In this document: positions 36,207-47,839 of the stretch, in pieces
How positions within the stretch are numbered: position 1 is the first letter of the stretch
Layout: the number at the start of each line of letters is the position of its first letter
Source of the DNA: Nageia nagi
Lineage: Eukaryota > Pinophyta
Assembly (NCBI GenBank): GCA_050084985.1
Contig: JBITNC010000001.1
Span: forward strand, 206,894,001-206,958,000
DNA: 64,000 bases
Reading direction: 5' to 3'
The notes under the pieces: model-generated
The model's input: only the letters and a program-made list of their open reading frames with translations
Database searches by the model: none
Told to the model about the DNA's origin: nothing
Position numbers and translations under genes: made by a program

Positions 36207-37180
36207 ATGGTACATTCTAAATGTAGACTTACTAGAAGTAGTGCCAGAAACTCTCTCATATAGCTTAGATTTCAAGAGCTATTAGTTTCTCACAAAAGGA
36301 CTAGGCAAATGATTTCTTGGATTATATCCCTTGAAATTCCCTTAAGGGCTATCCCATTATCATATGTATTTGACTCTATCCTAGAAAATCCTTTACTTGA
36401 TTCAACTAATCCAAGCATGGATCAACCTACCAATTTTCTTGCTTGGAAAAATGGTCACTATTTGGTAGTTGATGCTAATTCACCAGCTATTCCTCAAGCA
36501 ACTTTCAAAGTTTTGCCCAAATATGATAGATATGGTAAAACACCATATGAACATTATCAATATGTCTCTCTATTAGCTTCAAGCTTTAATATTATTGATG
36601 AAACAATGATGAATAGAATGTTATCACACTCTTTTGAAGGAAAAGTAGCTGAATGGTTTAAATTTCTTACCCCTTAGTCTATAAATACATAGGAAGAATT
36701 ATGTCAAGATTTAATCAAATGATTTAATACAAATGGTGATGATAGTACTTTTCTAAGCCTTATAGCATGTATTAAAAGACATCCTCACAATTCTATTAAT
36801 GATTTCAATGTCAAATTTGACAAAACATGGAAATCTATTCTAGTAAAGATTAGAGAAACAAATGCACAAGCTCTGGTATATTACAAGAAAGCCTTTCTCC
36901 CTAATCTTAATATACTTATTGTTATATTAAGAGATACTTTTCCAAATGTTTACCAAATGGCTAAAACCTTTGACCATACTTTAGTATCCTTTAGAAAAAA
37001 CCAACCAAGAATAATTATGCCCTTATTTCCTAATTTACCTCCTAAATAAGCCCCATAAATTGCTCATCCTAGAGTGTTAGCCTTACCTTCTCCTTCTAAG
37101 ATTGTTGTTTAGAATCAAATACCAATACTACCTTCTCCTACATCTACTAGTATAAGTGTTGGCTATAAATCTTAAGAGGA
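36207..37180 (+). pseudogene. gag: Gypsy3 gag
   Basis: The frame starts at ATG 36207 (MVHSKCRLTRSSAR) and passes a TAG. The open piece 36309-36677 has 'FLAWKNGHYLVVD', 'GKTPYEHYQYVSLLA' and 'HSFEGKVAEWFKFL'. It continues in frame after more stops with 'CIKRHPHNSINDFNVKFDKTW'. Homology to Gypsy1 gag is clear along its length. It encodes the capsid. Confidence 0.85.
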
Positions 37181-38129
37181 GGAAAGAATAAGGTAATTAG
37201 AGGTAACTATTAGGAACCTTACCAATAAGCTCACTTTATAAGAAAGGTAGAATTAAGATTTCAACTATAAAAGATATGAAAATAGTATCAGCTTAGATTA
37301 TAACCTAGGAATAACCAAGTAGAATATCCTAACATCCTTAAAGTAATTGATAACACTATTATGGTAAGTTCTATAGAGAGTGATGCTCTGGGCATTATAT
37401 AATAGTGTCCTTCATGTTCTATTTCTCATTTCTTAGACTCATGTTTAGTCTATCAACACTAGTATTTGGGCTTGCATTAATACCAAATGGTGGAACCTAC
37501 ATCATATCCTATTGCTAATCTCACCATGGTTAATTTTTTTCTTCCAAGATATTCTAGAGAATAAGCTAACCATGTTCAAACTAAAGCCTCTTCTTCAATA
37601 GCCCCATAATAATCCCAAGTTATTTACCAAAATCAATAACCCATTTTAGTGCAACTTGAACCCAAAAGAGCTAAGGCTCCTTTGGTCCAACCATAGAATT
37701 ATTAAAATCAATTTTTGGAAAATTTAGGTCATGTTTCTCATAACCTAGGTAATGTTGTCCCTCTATATTGAAATTCTACTACTACCAAAAAAGAAGTCCT
37801 AGAGAAAGAGAGGCCTAATCCATTAAGATATCCTTTCATTATAGATCATCATAAGGAAAAGAAAACTCAACAATTTAGAACATATCAACCAATTCAAAAA
37901 AGTAAATTTGTCCCATATGTTCCATATAACATTGTAGAATATTTGAATATAAAACTCCTCCTAAAATGATCATGTTTGAAGCATTAAGGATTTTAGGTCA
38001 ATTGGACCTTTTATAAGAAGCTTTAAAATTAAAGAATAGTAAGAAAAAGGTAAATAAGTGAAATGTTATCTTTACAATATCTAATGATGTTCCTCCAACT
38101 CCCATAGGTTTAAAGAGGCCTCCACCTTT
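37181..38129 (+). pseudogene. Gypsy3 gag-protease linker with zinc knuckle
   Basis: The region is broken by many stops. A knuckle 'CPSCSISHFLDSC' (about 37397-37440) follows C-x2-C-x3-H-x4-C, one residue shorter than the usual CCHC, and 'LVYQ' follows it as in Gypsy1. Later text includes 'EVLEKERPNPLRYPF'. It would bind the packaged RNA. Confidence 0.6.
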
Positions 38130-38284
38130 CTATCTTTATCTTAGAATAGAAGATTAGGTTATTAATAATTGTATTATAGATACTAGAGCTACTATTATCA
38201 TGATTCCTAAAGATGTTGCAAATAAAATGAAATTATATATTACAAGGTGCATTGATGGTATCATATAATTAGATTCTTCCTTTA
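38130..38284 (+). pseudogene. Gypsy3 protease, first part
   Basis: 'CIIDTRATIIMIPKDVA' matches the retropepsin active-site segment. The expected DTGA or DSGA reads DTRA, so the catalytic Gly is lost by a single G-to-A change. The reading frame is then cut by Gypsy2 and resumes at 46584. Confidence 0.75.
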
Positions 38285-39064
38285 TGTTTACAAATAAAAT
38301 GTATTCAAAAATGCAAATAAATGAATACCCATAGTCTTAAAGGAATATAAATAAATTTTGAGCTAGCAAATAGCAATTTATAACAAGATAATCTGATATA
38401 AAAGAAAATGAATAATTGGAATCAAAATGACATTATCAAACAAGATTGAGTTTGTGTACTTACCTCATGGGATGTACCTAATATCAATTAATGGAAGATA
38501 ATGATGAAGCTTTAAAAACTAATAGAGTCTACACTCAAATTCATGGAGTAAGATGATCTAAAAAGAGGGCTACAAGTGATCTATTATGTGCTCAAAAGGA
38601 GTGTTGATGGTTTATTTTCATCTATAGAGGGGTACTAGTGATCTTAATTAGATTATAGTCCATTCTAAATTGAATCTATACCTCCACATAGACTCTTGAT
38701 GATCTTAGTTTGATACTTAGATAAACTAATAATTATCAGGATCCTCACATAAGGAAGTACACAAACCCAACCTTAAATGGTGATGTTAAGAGACACCTAA
38801 AAGATTGCCATCATCAAGACCAAATATAGAATAATGTATCTCCTTGATGTGCACTTACTATTAGATCCCTATTTATATAGATAATAATCTGACCTACTCC
38901 TTAGGTCGATGTGTACCTACATAAACAAGAATATAGTAAGTCAATGATATATTTTGATCATACCCAAAATAACATTAATACTCTTGAACTAGATGTGTAT
39001 AAGTGTGGGCACATATTTCCTAATGTATTAAATTAAATGCATAAATTAATTTTAGGTGATAATG
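38285..39064 (-). repeat. Gypsy2 3' LTR
   Basis: On the + strand it begins 'tgtttacaaataaaatg' and ends 'ttaggtgataatg'. It aligns over its length to 45805-46583. The minus-strand TATA box is at 38869-38879. Confidence 0.92.
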
Positions 39065-39078
39065 GATTCCCCACTTTG
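39065..39078 (-). other. Gypsy2 polypurine tract
   Basis: The minus strand reads CAAAGTGGGGAATC directly before the 3' LTR, homologous to the G4 tract at 2468-2480. Confidence 0.75.
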
Positions 39079-39844
39079 GATGAGAAATTGAAAATCACTA
39101 GGTGAATTAAAATTTTTCATTCAAAGTATAACCAAGATGTCATAGCAATCTAATCTTGATAAGTATTGACAAGTATAATATCAACACTAATCAATCTATT
39201 TTTATACTAAACTATGGTAAATATATAAGAAAGATAATCAACATATTGATAAAAGGTATGAGTTTAAGAAAACCCCTTCATATGATATCCACCATGTTGC
39301 CACTAGTTGATGTTGATGTGTTCCATGAGCTCCAATGATAACCTATAAAAGAAAGGGTTCTAGTGTCCATAGCCATCTACCAAGAGGTCACCAATGATAA
39401 TTACCCATATTTTTGAGATATTTTGATATGTAAAGTATAACCATCTCATGTAACTAATATTTTTGTCCATTGAGACTCTACCAAGAGGCATATTATAATG
39501 AGTATGAGAGCTAAAACTCTACACCAAGAGGCATATTACAATGAGGGGTGGAGTTAAAACTTTGTTAAGAGGAATGAAACTATGATGATGATATGAAAAT
39601 TGAGACTTTGCTAATATTCATGCAAATATTATGATTTGGGAGTTGAAACTTCACACCAAGGGGTATCTAATGATTTTTATTTTGGCTATTTTTAACTATA
39701 AATAGGATGATGAGTGGTACTTTCCTCCTAAAATAGAGTGCCAATGCTCCTCTTTTGGTATTGAAATGACCTTCTATTTTGGATTTTTATGTCATCTATT
39801 CACATGCTTATTCTTGTAGTAGCATGGGATGACCCAAAAGTTGC
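39079..39844. other. Gypsy2 3' untranslated region
   Basis: Between the end of integrase and the polypurine tract I find no coding motif. A decayed repeat 'caccaagaggcatattacaatga' occurs near 39480, 39522 and 39655. The small frame at 39156 is not supported. Confidence 0.5.
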
Positions 39845-41170
39845 TTAGATGTGATACTTATTTAGGTGTCTAGCATTGATGGGATTTTTTAGAACCTCCC
39901 CATCCAATGTAGATAATCTATATGCACCTCTACCAAAGACCTTTGTGATGATGTATGGGCCAACCAAATTTGATTCAAAATTTCCTTTAAGTTCATCCTT
40001 TACTATAGTGTTAGAAACATTCTCTTGGAGAACCATATCCCCAACATCAAATGCTTTAGGCACCATTTTATTTTCATAGGCCCTCTTTATTCTTTGTTGA
40101 TATGTTTTGAGATGCTCTAGTGCATTAATTCTTTTCTCATCTAATGCTTCTAGCTAATTTAACCCTGGTTCCCATTATTTTAGTTCTTTCATGATATCTT
40201 TGAGTGTAATTCTCAAAGAAGGGATCTCAATTTGAAGAGGAATGACTACTTCATCACCATACACAAGAGAGTATCAAGTAGCACCTATTACTATTCTTTC
40301 ACTTATTATATATTCCCATAGAGCATATGATAATTGATCATGCCAATCTCTACCATTATTTTTGATAGTTTTTGCCAAGATTTTCTTGATTATTTTATTT
40401 ATCACTTCAACTTGTCCATTTCCTTAGGGATAGTAAACTAAAGAGAATCTCTATTCAACCTTCATCTTTTTACAAAATTTTTTGATATTTTTTCTTATAA
40501 AATTCATACCATTATCCATGATTAACCTTTGAAATATGCCAAATATACAAATGATATATTCCTTAATGAAATTGATAACATATTTTTGTATAGCTATTTT
40601 CAAAGGAATTACCTCAACCCATTCAGTGTAGTATTCAATAGCAACCAAGATAAATTTGTGCCCCTCACTAGATGGAGGATTGATAACACCCATGAAATCC
40701 AAAGTCCACATTAAGAAAGGCCATGGTGATGTAACATAATTCACTTCTTGAGTAGGTTTTAACTCTAAGTGTGCATGCTTTTGACATAGCTCACACTTCT
40801 TGACATGCTCACAAAAATCAATCTCCATGGTGGGCTACTAATAACCCATCTTAATTAGCTTGTCATAAATTGCTCTCCCATTGAAATGACCTCCACATGC
40901 CCCTCTATGAGAATGATCTAATGATATTTCAATCTCTTCATCATGAATACATCTTAAATGAATACCACTAAATGATCTTTTATAAATTATATCACCAATA
41001 ATGACATATGTTGTAGCAAATCTTTTCATTCTAATCTATTCTTTCTTGTCAAGTGTAGCATTAATAAAGTTATCCCTCAAATATTTGAATATGTGTTGGT
41101 ACCAAGGAATTACTTCATAACCAACCTTTTGAGTAACACATACCATTTTCAAGTCCTCCTTAGCAATTGA
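39845..41170 (-). pseudogene. Gypsy2 integrase
   Basis: From 41029 down, 'HSHRGACGGHFNG' and 'CEHVKKCELCQKH' form the HHCC zinc-binding domain. The core keeps D ('WTLDFMG'), D ('IMDNGMNF') and E ('GNGQVEVINK'), so all catalytic residues remain. The tail has 'VGPYIITKVFGRGAYRL' and 'NARHLNKYHI'. It is broken by stops at 40838-40840 and 40451-40453 and others between 40440 and 40070. Confidence 0.93.
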
Positions 41171-41176
41171 TGGAGT

Positions 41177-41615
41177 TCACAAGTTCTTGCTAGTGAAAGT
41201 AGTCTCCCTACCTTCTATATCAATTGCTATAAGTGAAGCTGTACTTGTCATTGCATTTGCCAATCTATTATTATTCCTTAGAATGTTTTCTAATAAATAC
41301 TCTTCAAAACAAGAAAAGAGTTTTGCAACAAGTAATTTATATAGAATAATATTCTCATCCTTGGTATTGTAGATCTCATTGACTTGATTCACTATTAGCT
41401 ATGAATCCCCATAAATATGTAAATGTGTAATACCAATCTCTAAAGCTACTTTCAATCCTGATGTGAGAGCTTCATATTCTACCATATTGTTAGTACATTA
41501 AAGTGATAGTTTGTATGATATAATAATAACATCATTTTGAGGTGATATCAATGCTATATCTACTCTTGAACCTTGCATACACTGTGATCCATCAAAATAC
41601 ATTTTCTAGAGTTTT
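41177..41615 (-). pseudogene. Gypsy2 archaeal-like RNase H (second RNase H)
   Basis: 'MYFDGSQCMQGS' (about 41603), 'CTNNMVEYEALTSGLKVALE', 'IYGDS' and 'LIVNQVNEIY' follow the aRNH pattern with D, E and D residues. The last motif near 'NNRLANAMTSTASL' has Asn where the final Asp is expected. Two stops interrupt it. It lies between RT/RNase H and integrase, the arrangement I know for Tat elements. Confidence 0.9.
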
Positions 41616-41619
41616 GACA

Positions 41620-42130
41620 CTTCTAAAAAAAGAACACCAATGTTCTTGTTATCTTGAGAAGAAGGTCACAAGTGGTCCTCTTATATACATTCTATGATTT
41701 TTATGAAAGCACATTCATGTTAAAATTCCTCTATAAGTTTTGTACTATCTTTCATGAGAAAATTTATAATAAAATCTACAAATGCCTACCCTTTAACTGA
41801 TTTTGTTACACAAACTTGACATCAAACTCCTGAAGTAGCATGATCCATTTTGTTGACCTTCAATTGAGGCATGGTTTTGACATCATATATCTTAATGGGT
41901 CTACCTATGTAAGTGCATGTATTGTGCTATTGATCATATAATACCTCAACCTCTTAGTAGCAAACACTATACATTAACATAACTTCTCAATGGGTGTGTA
42001 CTTGGTTTCATATTCTATCAATGTTCTACTAATAAATTAGACTACTCTCTCTTTACCATATTCTTCCTTCTTTGACAACATTACCCTAAATGCATGTTCT
42101 ATAGCTAAGACATAGATCCAAATAGGTTCT
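41620..42130 (-). pseudogene. Gypsy2 RNase H (first, Ty3-type)
   Basis: The frame gives 'YLISRTLIEYETKYTPIEKL', 'IVFATKRLRYYM' and 'DPLRYMMSKPCLN', typical of the gypsy RNase H that follows RT. It has several stops. Confidence 0.85.
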
Positions 42131-42960
42131 CCATGTCTATATAGAAATAATATTGATGGATGTATCAAATACTCTTTTATTCTATAAAACACTTCTTGAC
42201 ACTTAACATCCTATTTAAACTCAACTTCTTTCTTAAGTAAATGAGACATAGGAGCTATATTATCTATTAATTGATAAATGAATCTTCTAACAATGTGGAT
42301 CTTAACTTGGAGGCTTCTCAATTACTTAATATTCATAGGAGGAGACATTTTTGTGATGGTCTTAATTTTCTTTAGATCTACTTCAACTCCTCTCCCATAG
42401 ACAATGTGCCCCAAGAGTTTTTTTTATGATACCCAAATACACATTTTTGAGCTTGATTATTAACTTGTACTTTTTTATATTTTCAAATGCTATTTTTACA
42501 TCCTTTAAATGGTCTTATTTATTCTTTAATTTTATCAATATATCATCTATTTAGGCCTCTACTATTTTATGAATAAAGTCATGAAAAATGGTTGTCATTA
42601 CTCTTTGATATGTGGCCCTTGCAATCTTAAGGCCAAATTGAATTACCTTGTAGAAAAAGTTTCCCTAAGGATTTCTAAAAGCTATTTTATGCTTATCACT
42701 TTCCTTGATTTTAATTTGATTATATCCTAAAAATCCATCCATAAATGATAACATCTCATAACATATCAAATTATCAATGATCATATCTATTTTGGGTAGT
42801 GGGAAGTCATTCTTTGAACATGCTTTATGGAGATCTCTAAAATTATTACATACTCTAATTTCAAATGTAGGCTTTTTTACCAAAACTACATTGACCATCC
42901 ATTCTAAATAATCAATAGGTATAATAAAAACAACTTCCAATAGTTTCTCAATTTCCTTCT
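42131..42960 (-). pseudogene. Gypsy2 reverse transcriptase
   Basis: The open piece 42665-42940 has 'WMVNVVLVKK', 'RVCNNFRDLHKACSKNDFPL' and 'MDGFLGYNQI', RT motifs before the active site. After a stop, 'EA.IDDILIK' at about 42560 is the YIDD box with its Tyr codon changed to TAA. The palm active site is therefore both present and truncated. Confidence 0.92.
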
Positions 42961-43227
42961 TGACTAGTAAAGAAATCTAAAAAGGTATCTTTCTTGATTT
43001 TTACTTTATAAGAACAACTGCTTTCTCAAAAACCAAGTTATGTACTATAAAAGTTTCATCTAATCCAAGTATATCTTTATATGACCATGCAAACAATTCA
43101 AAATAATCATGAAAGGATTGAATCAACTCATTTTGCAAATGTTCCTTAAGGAGCTTACCTATTTTTAAGAATCATGATGTCTCTTGAGAACCAATGTTGA
43201 CCTCTTCTATCTCTTCATTAAATAAAT

Positions 43228-44330
43228 TTATCTTTTATTTTGATGGTGTGGGAATAGAAAATCTTCCAACCTTTCAATTTTATCTTCCATAGTTTCACCA
43301 AAGTAGGAATGTACATCTAGATAATGTTTGTGAGTCCTCTTTTCATGCCTAGATGGATATTTAGTTCTAGCACCCATAGATTCTAAGAAAGTATCATCAT
43401 TCTCAAACAAGTATATAGCATGTATTGCATATTAATCATCTATTTAAAATTAAATAACAAATCAAATTGTATCATCTCTTACCCATTCATATTCTAGCAT
43501 TAATAATGGATAACTAACTTAACCATTATGACCATCTCCATGATACAGAATAATGTAACAATTATTTTTCTCCATGATTTTCTATAAAGAGGATTTCCAA
43601 TGATCTTTATGGATCCTAGAGGAGTGTGGGTGATCCTTTTCTTAATCCTCCTACCATCCATCCAAATATATCTTTAGATTGATATTATTGATGTTTGTGA
43701 TGGTGTACAAACCAAACCTAATATCCCTAATGTTAAGTCTCTGTAACACTTTTCTATAGATTTGATTATTCTTAGCTAGGATAGCTTCATCTTTGGCATC
43801 ATACAAAACAAATCTCTTAAGGACAATATAATTACATTGCTTAGCTATTTGCTCATCTACTTATACCTTGTAAACATTTCTTTTAGAACAAAACTTGAAA
43901 TATCTACGCAAAGTGAATGCTACTCCTTCCATGTCATATATCCAAGGTCTTCCAAGAATGAAATTAAAATAAGGTTTTCCATCTATAATGTAGATGAGAA
44001 TCTAAAGTACCTTATTTCCTACTTTGATTGGAAGTATAATGATTCTTACATATTTATTTGGAACACCATCAAACACCTTAACTCTCATGGTAGTTTCTTC
44101 TCTTGGAGGTAATAAATCTAGATCAAATTATGAAAACAAATGAGTGGTGGTATTATTCAAAGTTGCCCCACCATCTATCAATGATTTCTTAACTATAGTG
44201 CCAAACACATTCACTTAAATAAATAATGGTGGATGTAATTAAGTTACATCCTTGCTAGGCCTTTCATTAGGGTGAAAAGTGATAACATCTCCTTTACTCT
44301 ATATTTATACCTTTTCCACAAAAGTAATGA
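43228..44330 (-). pseudogene. Gypsy2 protease and protease-RT linker
   Basis: 'KKSLIDGGATLN' (about 44190) is the retropepsin active-site segment with DGGA. 'FILGRPWIYDMEGV' (about 43960) is the C-terminal Tat-type signature. The piece 43228-43410 (MFENDDTFLESMG...) lies in the charged linker before RT. The + strand frame at 43837-44112 is a shadow. Confidence 0.8.
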
Positions 44331-44339
44331 TTGAGATGT

Positions 44340-45770
44340 TCCTATCTATCTAACTATTCTTGAAACTTTTATTCATCACTTCTCTATGAGATTCTCAAAT
44401 TTTAAGTAATTCAAACAAACTAACCTTGGCTTGTGTATTCTTGAGTTGCTCAATGAGGCCAAAACTTCTTAGATATTTAAGAAGCTCCTTTTCACATGTG
44501 ATAGGATCTGTTGCTACTCTTGATCTTCCTCTTGTAAGTGTTGTACACACTTTTTCATAGAAAATTACATTGATATGTTGCTCATCCCCTATATCTTTAA
44601 CCTTAGTAGGAAACACATAGAATCCATATTCTATGAGCCTTTGTATTTTGTTTCTTAGGCCTCCACACCCATTAGTGGTATGCCCCTTGGTTTGATGATA
44701 TTCAATGTATCTATATTCCTTGTACCATGCTAGCCTCTCTATAGACTCATCTTCTTCTCACTTAGGTAAAGGTTTTAATGGTCCCTTTTCTATTAGATCT
44801 TTCAAGATAAACCTAGGAGGTATAGGAAACTTTATGACTTTTGTTTCTTTCTTTTCATTTACTTTTTTTGTTACATGAATGGATTTATCTTTCTTTAGTG
44901 ATGGCTAAGTATCCTTGGCCCTAGGTTTATTTTCATCTTGATACTTCACAAGCCCTAATTTCATAATAACTTTTTCTTTTTCCAATAGCTTATATGTCAT
45001 ATCAAAAAATGGTAGATGTGTATGATTAATGAAATAAGATTGTAGGGATAATATGATAGCATTCTTAAAGATATTATTTACCTCTTTTTCCATGAACTTA
45101 GTTTTGATTTGTTGCCATGTCTTCTTGAATTACATTGCAAACTTTTCAAGATTTTCATTACTATCTTACCCAATAGCACATAGATCTAAAACCATGACTT
45201 CATGCTTGATGTTATGCTTATACCATTCTATAAATAAGTTTCTCAATTCTCAAAATGATGTAACTAACCTTTTAGGTAGAGAATAGAACCATTCACAAGC
45301 CTCTCCTTCTAAATTATGAGGAAAGAATTTTTCTTGTAATCTTGAATCCACACTAATTTTGAGCTCACACTCATCTTTAAACCCTTGTAAATTTCTCTTG
45401 TGATCTTCCTCCCTATTGAACTAATAGAACTTAGGATCTTTATAATTTGATGGTAGCATGCATAAATGAATCTCATAACATAGAGGTCTACCAAACTTAA
45501 TTGGATTATTTGGTTGAACTGATCCTCTTGCTAGTTGATTAATTTATCTTTGCATACCCTCAATAGTAGCCTAAATGTGATCATTGTTAATTCTTTCACC
45601 ATGGTTAGATCCTTCATTATATGCTTCTATTCCATCATGCTGAATATATCCCAAGAGTTCATCAATATCTCTTCTTGAAAGACTTTGCAAGAATACTCTT
45701 AATTGATCCAAGTCTAAAACAACTAACAAAATTGCTTATTATTCCTAATTAAAAACCTATGGTTTTAGCA
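44340..45770 (-). pseudogene. gag: Gypsy2 gag
   Basis: From about 45500 down, 'LQEKFFPHNLEGEACEWFYS' and 'KTWQQIKTKFMEKEVN' match gypsy capsid. The piece 44905-45093 continues it. 'YHQTKGHTTNGCGGLRNKI' (about 44690) is the 'H..KGHTT..C..L...I' motif of Tat/Athila gag. The piece 44395-44616 is the gag-protease linker. Stops and a frame change separate the pieces. The minus-strand frame at 45309-45494 is in a different phase and probably a shadow. Confidence 0.82.
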
Positions 45771-45781
45771 TAAATACTTAT

Positions 45782-45801
45782 GTTTCAAGTTGGGTTTACC
45801 A
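45782..45801 (-). other. Gypsy2 primer-binding site
   Basis: The minus strand reads TGGTAAACCCAACTTGAAAC three bases inside the 5' LTR. It looks like a decayed relative of the Gypsy1 site. tRNA not assigned. Confidence 0.5.
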
Positions 45802-45804
45802 AAA

Positions 45805-46583
45805 TGTTTACAAATAAAATGTATTCAAGAATGCAAATAAATGAATACCTATAATCTCGAAGGAATATTTGTAAATTTTAAGCTAACAAATAGCAATTTA
45901 TAACAAGATAATATGATATAGAAGATAATGAATAACTAGAATTGAAATGACATTACCAAACAAGATTGAGTTTATGTACTTACCTCATGGAACATACCTA
46001 ATATCGATTAATAGAAGATGATGATAAAGCTCCAATAACTAACAAAGTCTACACTCAAATTTTTGAAGAAAGATAATCCAAAAAGAGAGGTAAAAGTGGT
46101 CTATTGCATGCTTGAGAGGAGCATTGGTGGTTTATTTTCATCTATAAAGGGCATTGATGATCTTCATTAAACTATAGTCCATTTTTAATTAACTCTATGC
46201 CTCCACATAGACTCTCAATGATCTCAATTTGATACTCAAATAAACCAATAATTGTTAGGATACTCACATAAGGAAGTACACAAACCCAACCTTGAATGGT
46301 GGCATCAAGAGACACCTAAAAGATTGCCATCATCAAGACTAGATATGGGATCATGTATCTCTTTGATGTGGACTTACTATTAGATCCCTATTTATATAGA
46401 TAATAATATGACTTACTCCTTAGGTCAGCATGTACCTACATAAATAAGAATATAGTAAGTTGATGATATATTTTGATTATACCCAAAATAGCATTAATAC
46501 TCTTGAACTAGATGTGTATAAGTGTGGGCACATATTTTCTAATGTATTAAATTAAATGTATAAATTAATTTTAGGTGATAACA
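45805..46583 (-). repeat. Gypsy2 5' LTR
   Basis: 779 bases. On the minus strand it begins TGTTATCACC and ends TTGTAAACA. The minus-strand TATA box is at 46388-46398. Confidence 0.93.
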
Positions 46584-46963
46584 CTATGTAGATATTTTTG
46601 GCAGTGTTAAAGGAGTTCTAATAACTCTTAATTCATTCCTTGATATTTCTATAATTCAAGATGTTATTATCATTAATCTTCCACCTCTATTTAGGATCTA
46701 TCTATCTAGAGAATTTACTACTAAATTGGTAGGGTACTTAGTTTTAGATTATACACATCTTCTATTTCCCTTCTAAAATAAATAAGTAAAGATTCTAAAT
46801 GAAGGTACCAAAAGTGTTCATCTCAAGAAGATCACTAAATAGAATTGTATGAATGATCTTGAATGTGTAGAAGTGCTTGAAAGGGATACACTTAGAGAAA
46901 CAATTGCTAACAACTAAAATTATTTTACTAAATGATTTGAATTATTAAGTCATAGATGTTGGT
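46584..46963 (+). pseudogene. Gypsy3 protease, second part, and linker
   Basis: After Gypsy2, the frame resumes with 'YVDIFGSVKGVLITLNSF', 'NLPPLFRIYLSRE' and 'LVLDYTHLLFPF'. This fits the rest of a retropepsin followed by a short linker to the next domain. Confidence 0.6.
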
Positions 46964-47497
46964 ATGAGAAACTATTATTTACATAAAAATGTGCAACTAG
47001 TATTAGCCATAACTAAAAGAGAGCATGAGTTATGCACAATGTACTTTGATGGAGCTAGATGTAAATATGGATGTGAAGCTAGTGTTGTATTTAAATCACC
47101 AAAGGGACATATGAGGATATTTTCATTCATATTCATATGGATTTACATAAACAATGCTACTATATATGAAAAACTTTATTTAGGGTTATCTATAGTAATC
47201 AATATGGGTATTGGATATCTAATTATGAATGGTGAATCAGAATTGATCATAAACCAAGTTAGAAATAAGATTAGTGAAAAATATCACTATATCAAGACCT
47301 ATAGGAATAGGGTGTGGGATTTGATGGAGTCATTCTTAGCTATTAATTTCATCTCTATTCCCAAGAGCTTTAACCAAATAGGTAATGCTCTTACTAGAAA
47401 AGGGGCATGTTATAATCCTTCTCATTACAAAAGAGGAAACTTTAGAATTAAAGTTAAATATAGGCCATTAATTCCTAATGTTGCAAATTTTTGGTAG
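46964..47497 (+). pseudogene. Gypsy3 archaeal-like RNase H located before RT
   Basis: An open frame of 177 aa has 'MYFDGARCKYGCEASVVF', 'NNATIYEKLYLGLSIVINMG', 'MNGESELIINQV' and 'NQIGNALTRKGA', the full aRNH pattern (compare Gypsy2 at 41177-41615). The first Asp and the Glu remain; the third residue is Glu for Asp and the last Asn for Asp, so it is probably inactive. What is odd is its position: it precedes RT at 47840, while the Ty3-type RNase H and integrase follow RT. The surviving length among so many stops is also notable. Confidence 0.88.
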
Positions 47498-47839
47498 GTA
47501 TTTAACTTTGATGAGCACATTATGAATTTCTTATTAGATGAAGTAGTAGCTCATACCTTTGGTATTTAAGAATTGTCTAACTAATTCCAAGAGTTAGATG
47601 TAATTCAACTCAAAAATAATATCATACAAAAAGGTATACTCTTTTGAAAGACTATTTGGTTAAGAAGATGTTTAAAAAACCAAATCTTTGGTCATTCAAA
47701 AATAGATCCATATTGAGCTAGAAGTAGAACCTAAGAAATATATTAAGGTTGGATCAGAATGTTCTATTGAAAAGAAAAAAATCATTTTTTAGATTTATTA
47801 TCAATCTTTAAAAGCAATTGCTTGGAATATGATGATCTA

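Larger units (their letters stand above)
38285..46583 (-). mobile_element. Gypsy2: Tat-type Ty3/gypsy retrotransposon
   Basis: Minus strand, about 8.3 kb, with LTRs of 780 and 779 bases. Gene order is gag, protease, RT, RNase H, archaeal-like RNase H, integrase. The extra RNase H after the first one and the 'GRPWI' protease tail are Tat-lineage features. There is no ORF after integrase. It is inserted in the Gypsy3 protease. The flanking pentamers (CTTTA and CTATG) match only partly, so the TSD is decayed or the ends are imprecise. Confidence 0.93.
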
